This document shows positions 39,697-49,122 of a stretch of DNA of 64,000 bases, in pieces. The position numbers were made by a program, and so were the translations under genes. Within the stretch, counting starts at the first letter, position 1, and every line of letters starts with the position of its first letter. The notes under the pieces were generated by a model that saw only the letters and a list, made by a program, of their open reading frames with translations, was not told where the DNA came from and did not search any database. The DNA comes from CAVTYH01 sp963773875 (GTDB lineage Bacteria > Planctomycetota > Planctomycetia > Pirellulales > JADZDJ01), in contig CAVZCV010000018.1 in assembly GCA_963773875.1 (NCBI GenBank), positions 124,001-188,000 of the forward strand, read 5' to 3'.

Positions 39697-39811
39697 GCGC
39701 GATGCGAGCTACTATTTGGATGGGGAACTTCAGCGACAGTAAAAGTTTGCTGACGGGCAGCAAGGCTGGTACGATCAGCGCGATCTTTGCGATCTTTCTG
39801 CGAGGCTATGC

Positions 39812-41395
39812 ATGAACCGTCGAGCGTTTCGAATTGCGTGTGCCTTTGCCTTGATTCTCTGCATGACGCTTGGATTGGCCGTAGCGGAGGAGCCGGCCCC
39901 AAAGCCGGTGGCCAAAAAACCGCTCAATGTGCTGTTCATCATTTCGGATGATCTACGCACCGAGATCGGCTGCTATGGCGGGCTCGCGAAGACGCCGAAT
40001 CTCGATGCCCTCGCGGCGAAAGGTATGCTCTTCGATCGGGCGTACTGCCAGTATCCACTCTGCAACCCGTCGCGGTCGTCGCTTTTGACGGGTCGCTATC
40101 CGGTAACGACGGGCGTGCTGGGCAATCGGACCTGGTTCGGCGATCTGCATCCCGACTTTGTCAGTCTGCCGAAGTATTTCAAGCAGCACGGCTACAGCAC
40201 AATGCGCACCGGGAAAATTTTCCACGGCGGCATCGACGATACCGAAGCGTGGACCGAGGGTGGTGAACCGCGCGTATTTGGCGGCGGAGATAACCCAGAG
40301 GCGCAAAGAGGCGGCCGGCTGCCATCGGAAGATCCAGACGAAGCCGTCCCGCTCGACAACTCCAAGAAAAGCAACGCTGCCAAAGCGGACGACGCCAAGC
40401 AGGCCAGCGATTTAAAGAAAGCCGGTGCGAAAGGCAAGAATCGGCCGCCAACGGGAACGCCGACACGAGCCCAACTATCGGATCGCTATATCGTATTGCC
40501 CGGCGATGGCCGAATGCACGATGATTCGCGCACCGCGTCGCACGCCATCGATTACCTGCGCGAGGCCAAAGAGAAAGGCCAGCCGTTTTTCATTGGTTGC
40601 GGATTCGTAAAGCCGCACAGCCCGCCGACCGCGCCGCAAAAGTATTACGATTTGTACGATGTCGACAAAATTCCGCTGCCCCCGAATTTCGCGGCCCGCC
40701 CAACGGTGCCGGAAGGATTTCCTAAGCTTTCCATCCGACCGCGCAATGCAGATTTGTTCATCGGTCGCGACGCCACGCCGGAGGAAGCCCGGCAGATGAT
40801 TCGAGCGTATCTGGCTTCGACCTCGTTTGTCGACGACAACGTGGGGCGCGTGCTTGGGGAGCTCGATAAGCTGGGGCTGCGCGAAAGCACAATCGTTATT
40901 TTTTGGGGCGATCACGGTTATCAACTCGGCGAGCGCGGCAAGTGGTCCAAAGCGGGTTCGCTGTTTGAACAAGGTGATCGCGTGCCGCTCGTCATCGATG
41001 TACCGGGCGCAAACGGCAACGGCCAGCCGTGCGAGCGCGTGATTGAATGTGTCGATTTATATCCCACGCTGTGCGAATTGTGCGGACTGCCGAAGCCCGC
41101 GGGATTGGAAGGTCGAAGCATCGTGTCGCTATTGAACGATCCGAAAGCGGATTGGGACCATCCAGCCTACACCATCTGGAGTGAAGATGGCCGAACGATT
41201 CAAGGCGTGGCCGTTCGCACCGATAAATGGCGGTTCGCCGAATTCGTTGGCGGCCGAGGCGGCGCTATGTTGTTCGACGAGAACGCTGATCCGCAGGAGC
41301 TCAAAAATCTGGCCGACGATCCGCAGTACGCCGATGTGTGCGCGAAACTTTCCTCGCTCGCAAAGCAGTACGCAGCGCAACTTGATCAAAAATGA
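39812..41395 (+). CDS. Secreted sulfatase (iduronate-2-sulfatase-like)
   Basis: This 527-residue type I sulfatase hydrolyses sulfate esters, probably of polysaccharides, outside the cytoplasm. A signal peptide (CAFALILCMTLGLAVAEE) precedes the metal-binding start NVLFIISDDLRTEIGCYGG. The formylglycine site is PLCNPSRSSLLTGRYP (CxPSR, cysteine form). HRTG..KIFHGG-type text (YSTMRTGKIFHGG) and the late metal site FWGDHGYQLGERGKWSK follow. Together with DLYPTLCELCGL and the short tail these fit the iduronate-2-sulfatase-like branch. A Lys/Ala-rich insertion lies near residue 180-210. It needs a formylglycine-generating enzyme encoded elsewhere. It begins 115 bases after the 16S terminator and appears intact. 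Confidence 0.92.
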   Translation: MNRRAFRIACAFALILCMTLGLAVAEEPAPKPVAKKPLNVLFIISDDLRTEIGCYGGLAKTPNLDALAAKGMLFDRAYCQYPLCNPSRSSLLTGRYPVTTGVLGNRTWFGDLHPDFVSLPKYFKQHGYSTMRTGKIFHGGIDDTEAWTEGGEPRVFGGGDNPEAQRGGRLPSEDPDEAVPLDNSKKSNAAKADDAKQASDLKKAGAKGKNRPPTGTPTRAQLSDRYIVLPGDGRMHDDSRTASHAIDYLREAKEKGQPFFIGCGFVKPHSPPTAPQKYYDLYDVDKIPLPPNFAARPTVPEGFPKLSIRPRNADLFIGRDATPEEARQMIRAYLASTSFVDDNVGRVLGELDKLGLRESTIVIFWGDHGYQLGERGKWSKAGSLFEQGDRVPLVIDVPGANGNGQPCERVIECVDLYPTLCELCGLPKPAGLEGRSIVSLLNDPKADWDHPAYTIWSEDGRTIQGVAVRTDKWRFAEFVGGRGGAMLFDENADPQELKNLADDPQYADVCAKLSSLAKQYAAQLDQK

Positions 41396-41419
41396 AAGTT
41401 GGGCTCCCGCCAGAGTTTT

Positions 41420-42990
41420 TTACTGGCGTAGCTCGATCACCACGACCGATTTCGTTGGCAAATCAGCGGTGAGCGTGTCGCCATCGATCTTGGCGCCATC
41501 GAATTTCGCCGGCTTTACTACGTTGGGCTGATCGAATGTGTTGTGGGCATTGAGCGCCGTCGCTGTCAGTACGCGGGCGTTGGCAATCTTGCGGCCTGCG
41601 GGGATTTTCGCCGTAATGCGAACCGGCCGATTGATGTCGAGATTCACTAGCGACAGGTTGATGTTCTCCTCAGCATCGCGCGAAGCCGTGGCGTGGACCG
41701 CAGGAACCGATTTGCCGGCCACTTCGTAGTTGGCGGCTTTCACTTCCAGCGGAACCATTCGCTGGCCTTGGTGAACCTTATACATTTCAAACACGTGATA
41801 CGTTGGGGTAAGCACCATCTTGTCGCCGTCGGTAAGAATCATCGATTGCAAGACGTTAATCATCTGCGCGATGTTGGCCATCGATATTCGATCGGCGCGG
41901 GCCTGAAACAGATCGAGATTCACGGCCGCCGTGAGCGCATCGCGCAGCGTATTCTGCTGATAGAGAAAGCCGGGGTTCGTGCCGGGCTCCACGTCGTACC
42001 AGTTGCCCCATTCGTCGACCACCAGGCCAATGCGTTTTTCGCGATCGGCTTTGTCCATGATCGCGATTTGTTTGTCGAGCAGCTCTTCCATCTTGAACGC
42101 GTTCACTAGCGTGGCGTGGTAGCTTTGCTCGCCGAAATCGGTCGCCGAACCTTTGCGCTGCCAGTTGCCGGTGGGCAACGTGTAATAGTGCAGTGAGATG
42201 CCCTGCATGCGGCGGCCGACGTTTTTCATCAGCACTTCCATCCAGTTGTAATCGAAACTGTTGGGCCCGCAGGCGATGCGATACAGCTTGTTGCCGGCGT
42301 AGTCTTTCACAAACGTGTTGTAACGGCGGTATTGATCGCTGTAGAACTCGGGCGTCATATTGCCGCCGCAGCCCCAGGACTCGTTGCCGACGCCAAAGTA
42401 TTTGACCTTCCATGGTTTGTCGCGCCCATTCTGACGCCGCAGATTCGCCATCGGGCTGTAGGCATCGGAAGTCATGTATTCGACCCATTCCATCATCTCC
42501 GAGACCGCGCCGGAGCCGACGTTGCCGCAAACATAAGGCTGAGCGCCGATCTGTTCGCACAAATCCATGAACTCGTGCGTGCCGAACGAATTATCTTCCA
42601 CCACGCCGCCCCAGTGAGTGTTGATCATTCTGGGCGCTTGTCGCGCGGGCCGATGCCGTCCTTCCAGTGATATTCATCAGCAAAACATCCGCCTGGCCAG
42701 CGCAGTACCGGCACTTTGAGGTCTTTGAGCGCCGCGACCACATCATTGCGAATGCCGCGTGTGTTGGAAATTTTTGAGTCTTCGCCAACCCAAATGCCGC
42801 CGTAGATGCAATGCCCCAAGTGTTCGGCAAACTGACCGTAAATTTCCGGCGCAATACGCGTCTTGGCCTGATCGACGTGCAGCGTAATCGTCGCCTCCGA
42901 TCGCTCTCCGCCCGACTGAGCATCGACGCGGCACGCGATCAAACTGAGGAAGGCGAGCGAGGGGATTACGAATCGAACGGACTTCAGCAT
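41420..42990 (-). CDS. GH51 alpha-L-arabinofuranosidase, frameshifted
   Basis: A retaining glycosidase that releases arabinofuranose from hemicellulose-type polymers, exported by a signal peptide (IPSLAFLSLIACRVDAQ). The N-terminal frame covers IAPEIYGQFAEHLGHCIYGG and VLRWPGGCFADEYHWKDGIG, classic GH51 text. Near 42,628 the frame shifts, and NTHWGGVVEDNSFGTHEFMD continues. The acid/base glutamate is in FGVGNESWGCGG and the nucleophile in LVVDEWGNWYD. A C-terminal beta-sandwich follows to the end at 41420. Both halves are intact apart from the shift, so an indel error is likely. ATG 42990 has GGAGG eight bases upstream. It converges with the sulfatase gene, 24 bases apart. Confidence 0.92.
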
Positions 42991-43301
42991 AAATTTGACC
43001 TCCAAGAAAAATCCCCCAAGAACTTTGTACTTACCTCCGCACATCGATTCAAGTTGCAAGCGGCTACGACCGCTCGGCGGATTAGGACTGGCCGCTTCAA
43101 CTCAGGCGATTTTCAAACTCAAAGAAAGCTGTAAAAGCAACCGTATCTCCGCACACGCGCTCGTTCGCAGCCCGATTTTCGCAGTCCCGAATTCGTGGGC
43201 TAGGGACCGCCCGGTCGAATCGCCTTCATCTGAATTCCAGGATGCGGTATATTGAGCCGTGCTCTCAACAGCCGTACAGTGTGCCCTTGTTGTTGTCGAT
43301 C
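42991..43301. other. Divergent intergenic region
   Basis: Contains promoters for the arabinofuranosidase and ruvB genes. A GCGGTATATTG -10-like site lies near 43245. I see no gene. Confidence 0.35.
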
Positions 43302-44342
43302 ATGCGTGAACCGATTGTTCAAGCCACTGCCGTTGCTCCCATCCCGGAGTTGGATGAGGACGACCGTCTGCTGCGACCACAACGGATGCGCGACATGGTT
43401 GGCCAGCGCGAAGTGGCGGAACGATTGGAAATTGCGCTCGATGCCGCCCGCAAGCGAAAGGAAACGCTGGGGCACATTCTGTTCGATGGTCCACCGGGCT
43501 TGGGCAAAACGACGTTTGCGACATGCATTCCGCGCGAAATTGGCGCATCCATGCAAATTGCCAGCGGGGCCGCTTTAATGGCGCCGAAAGATCTGGTGCC
43601 GTATCTTTCCAACGCCGAAGAAGGCTCGATCCTGTTCATCGACGAAATTCATCGGCTTCCAAAGGCGGTCGAGGAGTTTTTATATCCGGCGATGGAAGAT
43701 TTCCGTATCGATATCACGCTGGGCGAAGGCATGAACGCGCGGACCATCAACATGCCGCTGCGGCCGTTCACGCTGATTGGCGCCACGACGCGGACCGGAT
43801 TGATTTCCGCCCCGCTGCGCGATCGTTTTCAAATGCGCGAGCACTTGGATTTTTACACGGATGAGGAATTAAGCGAGATCGTTCGACGAAGTTCCGCAAA
43901 GTTGCGGGTAAAAATCGATGCCGCAAGCGCCGATGAAATTGCCCGCCGCAGCCGTGGAACTCCGCGCTTGGCGAACAACCGCTTACGCTGGGTGCGCGAT
44001 TACGCCACGAGCCGAGCCAACGGCGAAATCACTCTGGAAATTTCTCGCGCGGCGCTGCAAATGCAAGGCATCGATTTGCTCGGCCTGGACGGCCAAGACC
44101 GCAAGTATTTGGAAACGATCGCTCGCGTATTCCACGGGGGCCCGGTGGGAGTCGAAGCGGTAGCCCATACCATGAATACGGCAACCGATACACTGAGCGA
44201 TGAAGTCGAGCCATTTCTTTTGCGCAGCGAACTTGTAATTCGCACGCCGCGTGGACGCAGACTCACTTCCCGTGGCTATGGCCATTTGGGCATCAGCCCA
44301 CCGACAGATACCGCTGAGCCGCAAGGCCGATTATTTAGTTGA
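43302..44342 (+). CDS. ruvB: Holliday junction branch-migration ATPase RuvB
   Basis: This 346-residue AAA+ motor forms hexameric rings with RuvA to drive branch migration. Visible motifs are the N-terminal RPQRMRDMVGQREVAERLEI, Walker A FDGPPGLGKTTFA, Walker B ILFIDEIHRLP, sensor 1 LIGATTRTGLISAPLRDRF (arginine finger at the end) and sensor 2 RGTPRLANNRLRWVRDYA. A winged-helix domain follows (GLDGQDRKYLETIARVFHGG). Length and order match RuvB. ATG 43302 begins the family N-terminus, and the frame upstream is not conserved. ruvA and ruvC are not adjacent. A palindrome follows the gene. Confidence 0.96.
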   Translation: MREPIVQATAVAPIPELDEDDRLLRPQRMRDMVGQREVAERLEIALDAARKRKETLGHILFDGPPGLGKTTFATCIPREIGASMQIASGAALMAPKDLVPYLSNAEEGSILFIDEIHRLPKAVEEFLYPAMEDFRIDITLGEGMNARTINMPLRPFTLIGATTRTGLISAPLRDRFQMREHLDFYTDEELSEIVRRSSAKLRVKIDAASADEIARRSRGTPRLANNRLRWVRDYATSRANGEITLEISRAALQMQGIDLLGLDGQDRKYLETIARVFHGGPVGVEAVAHTMNTATDTLSDEVEPFLLRSELVIRTPRGRRLTSRGYGHLGISPPTDTAEPQGRLFS

Positions 44343-44392
44343 GCGCGGTTTGTAATCGGCTTGCAAATTGTTTACGATCGACGAAATCACTG

Positions 44393-44424
44393 ACAAGCCC
44401 AGGGGCCAGAACCCCTGGGCTTGT
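44393..44424. repeat. AAGCCCAGGGG palindrome, copy 3
   Basis: ACAAGCCCAGGGG, a CCAGAA loop, then CCCCTGGGCTTGT. The arms are identical to copy 1 and only the loop differs. It lies between ruvB and the next gene in the same direction. Confidence 0.8.
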
Positions 44425-44459
44425 GTTCCAAAGGGCGATCGTTTTCTGGAAATCGCTGC

Positions 44460-45320
44460 ATGAAACTCGCGTTCAGTTCCAACGCCTACATGAATTTCTC
44501 GATCGAGGACACGATCGCGCGGATCGCGGACCTTGGCTATAAAGGCATCGAACTATTGGCTGATGTTCCGCACGCCTGGCCCGCTGGACTGTTGCCGGAA
44601 CGAAAACGGGCGATTCGGCAAGCGCTCGAGAAGCACGGCCTCACCATCTCGAATATCAATGCGTTTATGATGAATGCCGTGGCCGATCCGCGGCAGCCGT
44701 ATTGGCATCCCGGCTGGACCGATCCGAACCGGCACTATCGGGCCATCCGCCGAGAACACACAAAGCGAGCGTTGCAGCTCGCCCATGAATTGGGCGCCCC
44801 GCACATCACAACTGAACCCGGCGGAAAGCTTACGCCGGAGCAATCTTGGGAAGAAGGCGCGCATATTTTTTACGACGAAATCATGCCGTGCGTGGAGCTT
44901 GCGGAAAAGCTGCAAGTAAGATTGCTGATCGAGCCTGAACCAGAGCTGCTTATCGAAACGTTCGGGCAATATCTACAGTTTATCCACCGCGTGAAATCGC
45001 CATGGGTGAAATTGAATTTCGATATCGGCCACGCCTACTGTGTGGGCGACGATCCGGAGCATTGGATCGAGCAGATGGCGCCGCACACAGAGCATTATCA
45101 CTTTGAAGATATTGCCGACACTCGCGTCCACCGGCATCTGATTCCAGGCCAAGGGGCGATCGATTTCACTTCCACGCTGCTGCAAATTCAAAAAACCGGC
45201 TACGGCGGTTGGCTGACGGTGGAGCTGTATCCGTATATTGAAAACCCAGACGCCGCCGCGCGCAAGGCGCGAGAGCATCTGATAAAAGTTGCAACGGAAG
45301 CCGGCGTATCAATCTCTTGA
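44460..45320 (+). CDS. Xylose-isomerase-like TIM-barrel protein (EboE-like neighbourhood)
   Basis: A 286-residue AP-endonuclease-2/sugar phosphate isomerase TIM barrel. It begins MKLAFSSNAYMNFSIEDTIA, with the metal-site glutamate in LGYKGIELLADVPH, then EPGGKLTPEQSW, VRLLIEPEPELLIETF, LNFDIGHAYCVGDDPE (metal Asp/His), HYHFEDIADTRVHRHLIPGQ and WLTVELYPYIENP. The metal ligands are all present, so it should be an active isomerase or epimerase on an unknown compound. It is followed by a UbiA-like prenyltransferase and a nucleotide pyrophosphatase-like gene, the company kept by Ebo cluster proteins in cyanobacteria and other bacteria. No signal peptide. Confidence 0.85.
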   Translation: MKLAFSSNAYMNFSIEDTIARIADLGYKGIELLADVPHAWPAGLLPERKRAIRQALEKHGLTISNINAFMMNAVADPRQPYWHPGWTDPNRHYRAIRREHTKRALQLAHELGAPHITTEPGGKLTPEQSWEEGAHIFYDEIMPCVELAEKLQVRLLIEPEPELLIETFGQYLQFIHRVKSPWVKLNFDIGHAYCVGDDPEHWIEQMAPHTEHYHFEDIADTRVHRHLIPGQGAIDFTSTLLQIQKTGYGGWLTVELYPYIENPDAAARKAREHLIKVATEAGVSIS

Positions 45321-45328
45321 AATGAACT

Positions 45329-45460
45329 GCAGAGACGCAGAGCAGGAGTTTTATAAGGAAGCCAGGAAACCGGGAGGATACAAGACCAGTGTAATCGCTG
45401 CCCTTTCCTGAATTCCTGGTTTCCTTATTAAGAATTCGATTGCCTCCGCATCTCTGCGGT
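45329..45460. repeat. TAAGGAAGCCAGGAAACC palindromic repeat, copy 2
   Basis: TTATAAGGAAGCCAGGAAAC (45350 on) faces TTCCTGGTTTCCTTATTAA (to 45431). An outer pair GCAGAGACGCAG/CCGCATCTCTGC makes a nested stem. It is related to the element at 25727-25804. Confidence 0.75.
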
Positions 45461-45483
45461 AAATTTTTCGTCGGGAATTCACT

Positions 45484-46449
45484 TTGACTGCTGAAAGTCG
45501 ATCATCCTCGCGCCTTCTAGCCTGGCTGCAACTCGTGCGGCTGCCGAACGTGTTCACAGCCATGGCCGATGTACTGATGGGGTTTTGGCTGACTCATGCA
45601 GCGCTGTCGCCAATCGGCGTGTTTTTGCTGTTGCTGGGATCTTCAACTTGCCTTTACATCGCCGGCATGGTGCTGAACGATGTTTTCGACATCGAACAAG
45701 ATCGGCGCGAGCGGCCACAGCGTCCGTTGCCGTCTGGTCGCATTGCCGAAGGATATGCTGAATGCGTCGGTATGACTCTGCTGGCCCTCGGTGTATTGCT
45801 GGGCTGGTGCGTTGTGTTCCTCCAGCATGACGGCCAAGCCGGCGAGATGTTCTTGACCGCGCGGCCCGGCATGATCGCGATCGCGCTGGCTGTCCTGATA
45901 TTGCTGTACGACCGCGCTCTTAAGCGGACTTTTCTCGGGCCGATTGCCATGGGCGGCTGTCGCTTCTTCAATGTGCTATTAGGCATGAGTGCAATTGCCG
46001 AGCCGTGGACGGCCGCGAATCTGACGGTTGCTGCCGGCCTGGGAATTTACATCATCGGTGTCACGTGGTTTGCCAGGCGCGAGGCGGCAATCAGCAAGCG
46101 CATTCAGCTCATCGGCGGAACGCTGGCGGCATTAGCGGGCTTGGTCTTTCTGTGGTATTGGCCCCGACTCGTGCTGCCCGAGAAACTGTTCGCCACGTTG
46201 CAATTCGAACCCGGCAGTTGGACGCTGGTTTGGATTTTGCTCGCGCTGGTCATCGGCTCGCGCTTTTTGCAGGCAATTCTCGATCCACAGCCGGTCCGCG
46301 TGCAAGCGGCGGTGAAGTCGGGAATTCTTTCGATTATCGTACTCGATGCTGTTACCGTATTTGCACTTCGCGGGCCGGGACCATCGATCGCGATTATGTC
46401 TTTGATCCTACCGACGATTGCGCTGGGCGCGTGGATTTATTCGACTTGA
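45484..46449 (+). CDS. UbiA-family prenyltransferase (EboC-like)
   Basis: A 321-residue integral membrane protein with eight to nine helices. The prenyl-diphosphate-binding motif is MVLNDVFDIEQDRRERPQRP (NDxxDxxxD). The second Asp-rich site is LILLYDRALKRTFLGPIAMG (YDxxLK), the usual second UbiA motif. EboC-like UbiA proteins have this length, and the gene sits between a TIM-barrel gene and a nucleotide pyrophosphatase-like gene. Its substrate is unknown; Ebo proteins are linked to export of metabolites to the periplasm. The start is TTG 45484, chosen because MTAESRSSSRLLAWLQLVRL matches the usual N-terminus and no ATG lies nearby. Confidence 0.85.
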   Translation: MTAESRSSSRLLAWLQLVRLPNVFTAMADVLMGFWLTHAALSPIGVFLLLLGSSTCLYIAGMVLNDVFDIEQDRRERPQRPLPSGRIAEGYAECVGMTLLALGVLLGWCVVFLQHDGQAGEMFLTARPGMIAIALAVLILLYDRALKRTFLGPIAMGGCRFFNVLLGMSAIAEPWTAANLTVAAGLGIYIIGVTWFARREAAISKRIQLIGGTLAALAGLVFLWYWPRLVLPEKLFATLQFEPGSWTLVWILLALVIGSRFLQAILDPQPVRVQAAVKSGILSIIVLDAVTVFALRGPGPSIAIMSLILPTIALGAWIYST

Positions 46450-46489
46450 TAAACTCATCATTCTTTCTTGATTTGGATTAGGCATTTGC

Positions 46490-47805
46490 ATGCCGCTCAT
46501 TCTTTTATCCATCCCCGGGCTGCGCAGCGCGATCTCGCATCGATGCCGAAACTTCGCGCACTCACACAGCACGGCGAGCACGCGGCGCTCGTGCCGAGTT
46601 TTCCTTGCGTTACCTGCCCCGTGCAGGCCAACATGACGACCGGCAAGTTGCCGTCACAACACGGAGTTGTGGCCAACGGTTTTCATTGGCGCGACAAGCA
46701 GCACGTGGAGATGTGGACTGCGTGGAACGATTGCATCCTCTCGCCGCAAATTTGGGATATCCTTGGCCAGCATAGCGACGAAGTGAAAACCGCCGTTTGG
46801 TTTCCATTGCACAGCAAAGGCGCAAATGCCGATTTCATTTGCACACCGGCGCCCATTCACAATCCGGATGGCAGCGAATCACTCTGGTGCTACACGCGGC
46901 CCACGGAAATGTACGGCGAGCTGCGCGACAATCTCGGCGATTTTCCACTCAAGCATTTTTGGGGCCCGCTGGCGAACATCCAAAGCACCGCCTGGATTGT
47001 CGATTCCGCGATCATTTGCGCCCGTGAGCATCGACCGGATTTCTTTTACATCTATCTGCCGCATTTGGATTACGCGGCGCAGAAAAACGGTCCAGACAGC
47101 GCGGAAGCGCAGCGATCGATCGTCGAACTTGATGAGCAGATCGGCAAACTTGCCGGTGCGTTGAACGAAATCTATCCGGCAGATTTAATCTGGATTGCAG
47201 CCAGCGAATACGCCATTGTGCCGGTCGATCACGTGCTACATCCGAACCGCATTCTGCATGAAGTCGGTCTGCTCAAAGTGCGCGACGAAGCCGACGGCGA
47301 GCAATTGGATTTCGCCGCCAGCCGCGCTTGGGCAATGGTCGATCATCAGTTTTCGCATATCTTTGTGCAGCCTGGCGATGCGCCGGCTATTGAACAAGTG
47401 CGGCAGCTGTTTACCGATCGTGTGGGCGTCGCCGAAGTGTTGGTCGGTGAGCAGTTGCACCGGTATCACCTCGACCACGAGCGATCCGGCGACATCGTTC
47501 TCATCTCCACACCCAACAGCTGGCAGGCGTACTATTGGTGGCTCGACGACGCCAAGGCCCCGGGGTTTGCCCGCACGGTGGATATTCACCGCAAGCCGGG
47601 CTATGATCCGGTCGAGCTGTTCTTCGATCCGCAAACGCGCGGCATTCCGCTGAACGCCAGCCTGGTGAAAGGTTCGCACGGTGCGCCGGTGGAAAATGAA
47701 AATCAGCGTGGCGTTATTTTGAGTTCTGCCGGCGGTGTGCTCGGGGGGCAATTGCTGCGAGATACCCAAGTGTTCGATATTGTGCTGCGACAATTTGGAT
47801 GCTGA
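46490..47805 (+). CDS. Alkaline-phosphatase-superfamily nucleotide pyrophosphatase-like protein (EboF-like), frameshifted
   Basis: A protein of about 438 residues of the type I phosphodiesterase/nucleotide pyrophosphatase group. It starts at ATG 46490 (MPLILLSIPGLR). Near 46,520 a one-base shift leads to DLASMPKLRALTQHGEHAAL and the metal/nucleophile region PSFPCVTCPVQANMTTGKLP (nucleophile Thr/Ser in the CPVQANMTTG stretch), then GVVANGFHWRDKQHVEMW. Later metal ligands appear in IYLPHLDYAAQKNGP, VDHQFSHIF and KGSHGAPVENE. It lies 40 bases after the UbiA gene in the same direction, so the three genes look like one operon. The substrate is not known. Confidence 0.82.
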
Positions 47806-47878
47806 TATACAGACCGATCGTATCCGGTCGGGAAGACTTTCACTCAGAGTGCGACCAGCAACTTCAGGAACGCAAAGC

Positions 47879-49118
47879 ATGAAACCCAATCGCCGAAAAT
47901 TCTTGGGCCTCGCCGCAGGGGCCACGGCACTTGGCGCCGTGCAAACAAGTTTCGCCGCCGAGACAACTGCGAGCGATGAAGCTCTCGACAAAGCCGGCAG
48001 CCAAGTGGTGCTCGATGTCAAAGCGTTTAAAGAGCCGATCATCATCCAATCGATCGAACTGTTGAAAAAAGGGCGCGAATACTTCCTTCGCGTGCGATCC
48101 AAAGACGGCGCGGAAGGCATTTCCGTTGACAACGGGCGCATCAGCGTGCTCGAGCCGATCCTCAATCAGCTCATCATTCCGTACTTCATCGGCAAAGATG
48201 CGCGAGCTGGAAGAGCACCTGTTTGGTGTGTATCGCGAAAAAGACAACTACAAATTCCAAGGCCTCGCACTGTGGTGCCCAATTGCCATGGTCGAGTTCG
48301 CGATTCTCGACATGCTGGGCCGCATCGCCAAAAAGCCGATGGGCGAACTGCTGGGCGGAGTCGTGCGTAACGACATGCAGTTCTATGTGGCCAGCGGTCG
48401 GCGCGATACCACGCCCGATCAAGAGATTGACTATCTCAAAAGTCTGATCGGCAAAACCGGCGCCAAGGCTATCAAATTCCGCGTCGGCGGACGAATGAGT
48501 CGCAATGCCGACGCCATGCCCGGCCGCACCGACAAGTTGATTCCACTCACGCGCAAATCGTTTGGCGATTCGCTCGTGATCATGGCCGACGCCAACAGTT
48601 CGTACGATCCGCCGCACGCCATTGAAGTCGGTCGGATGCTGGAAGATATCGGCGCACTGCAGTTCGAAGAACCGTGCCCATTCGACGATTTCGCCGCAAC
48701 GAAGAAAGTCACCGACACGCTAACGATTCCAACCGCGATCGGCGAACAAGAATCAAGCCACTGGCGCTTTCAAGCGATGATTCGCGATCATGTCGCCGAT
48801 GTCGTGCAGCCCGACCTGTATTATTACGGCGGACTGATTCGCTCCATCCGCGTGGCGCGCATGGCAGCAGTGTGCGAGTTGCCCATTATGCTGCATCTTT
48901 CCGGCGGCTTTGGCTTTGTCTATTCGCTGCACTATTCCGGCTGCGTGCAAAACATCAGCCCCTGGCAGGAATACAAGCAGGGCGTGGAAACGTACGGCAA
49001 ATGGTTCGATCCGCCGCTGCGCACGACCGACAGCAAGATCAACATACCCACAGGCCCCGGCGTAGGCTTTGCCGATCCCAAGGGATTGCTCGAAGGGGCG
49101 ACGGTTGTGAAGTCGTAA
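47879..49118 (+). CDS. Tat-exported enolase-superfamily (mandelate racemase-like) protein, frameshifted
   Basis: A protein of about 413 residues. The N-terminus has a twin-arginine signal (MKPNRRKFLGLAAGATALGA). The MR_MLE N-domain (VRSKDGAEGISVDNGRISVL) is interrupted near 48,202, where the frame changes to RELEEHLFGVYREKDNYKFQ. The barrel domain carries KAIKFRVGGRMSRN (base region), the metal ligands in VIMADANSSYD, QFEEPCPFDDF and IPTAIGEQESS, and then DVVQPDLYYYGGLIRSI. This fits an enolase-superfamily dehydratase or epimerase acting on sugar acids, exported by planctomycetes in folded form. The one-base shift in the N-domain is probably a sequence error. It follows the phosphodiesterase gene by 73 bases. 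Confidence 0.85.
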
Positions 49119-49122
49119 CCGG

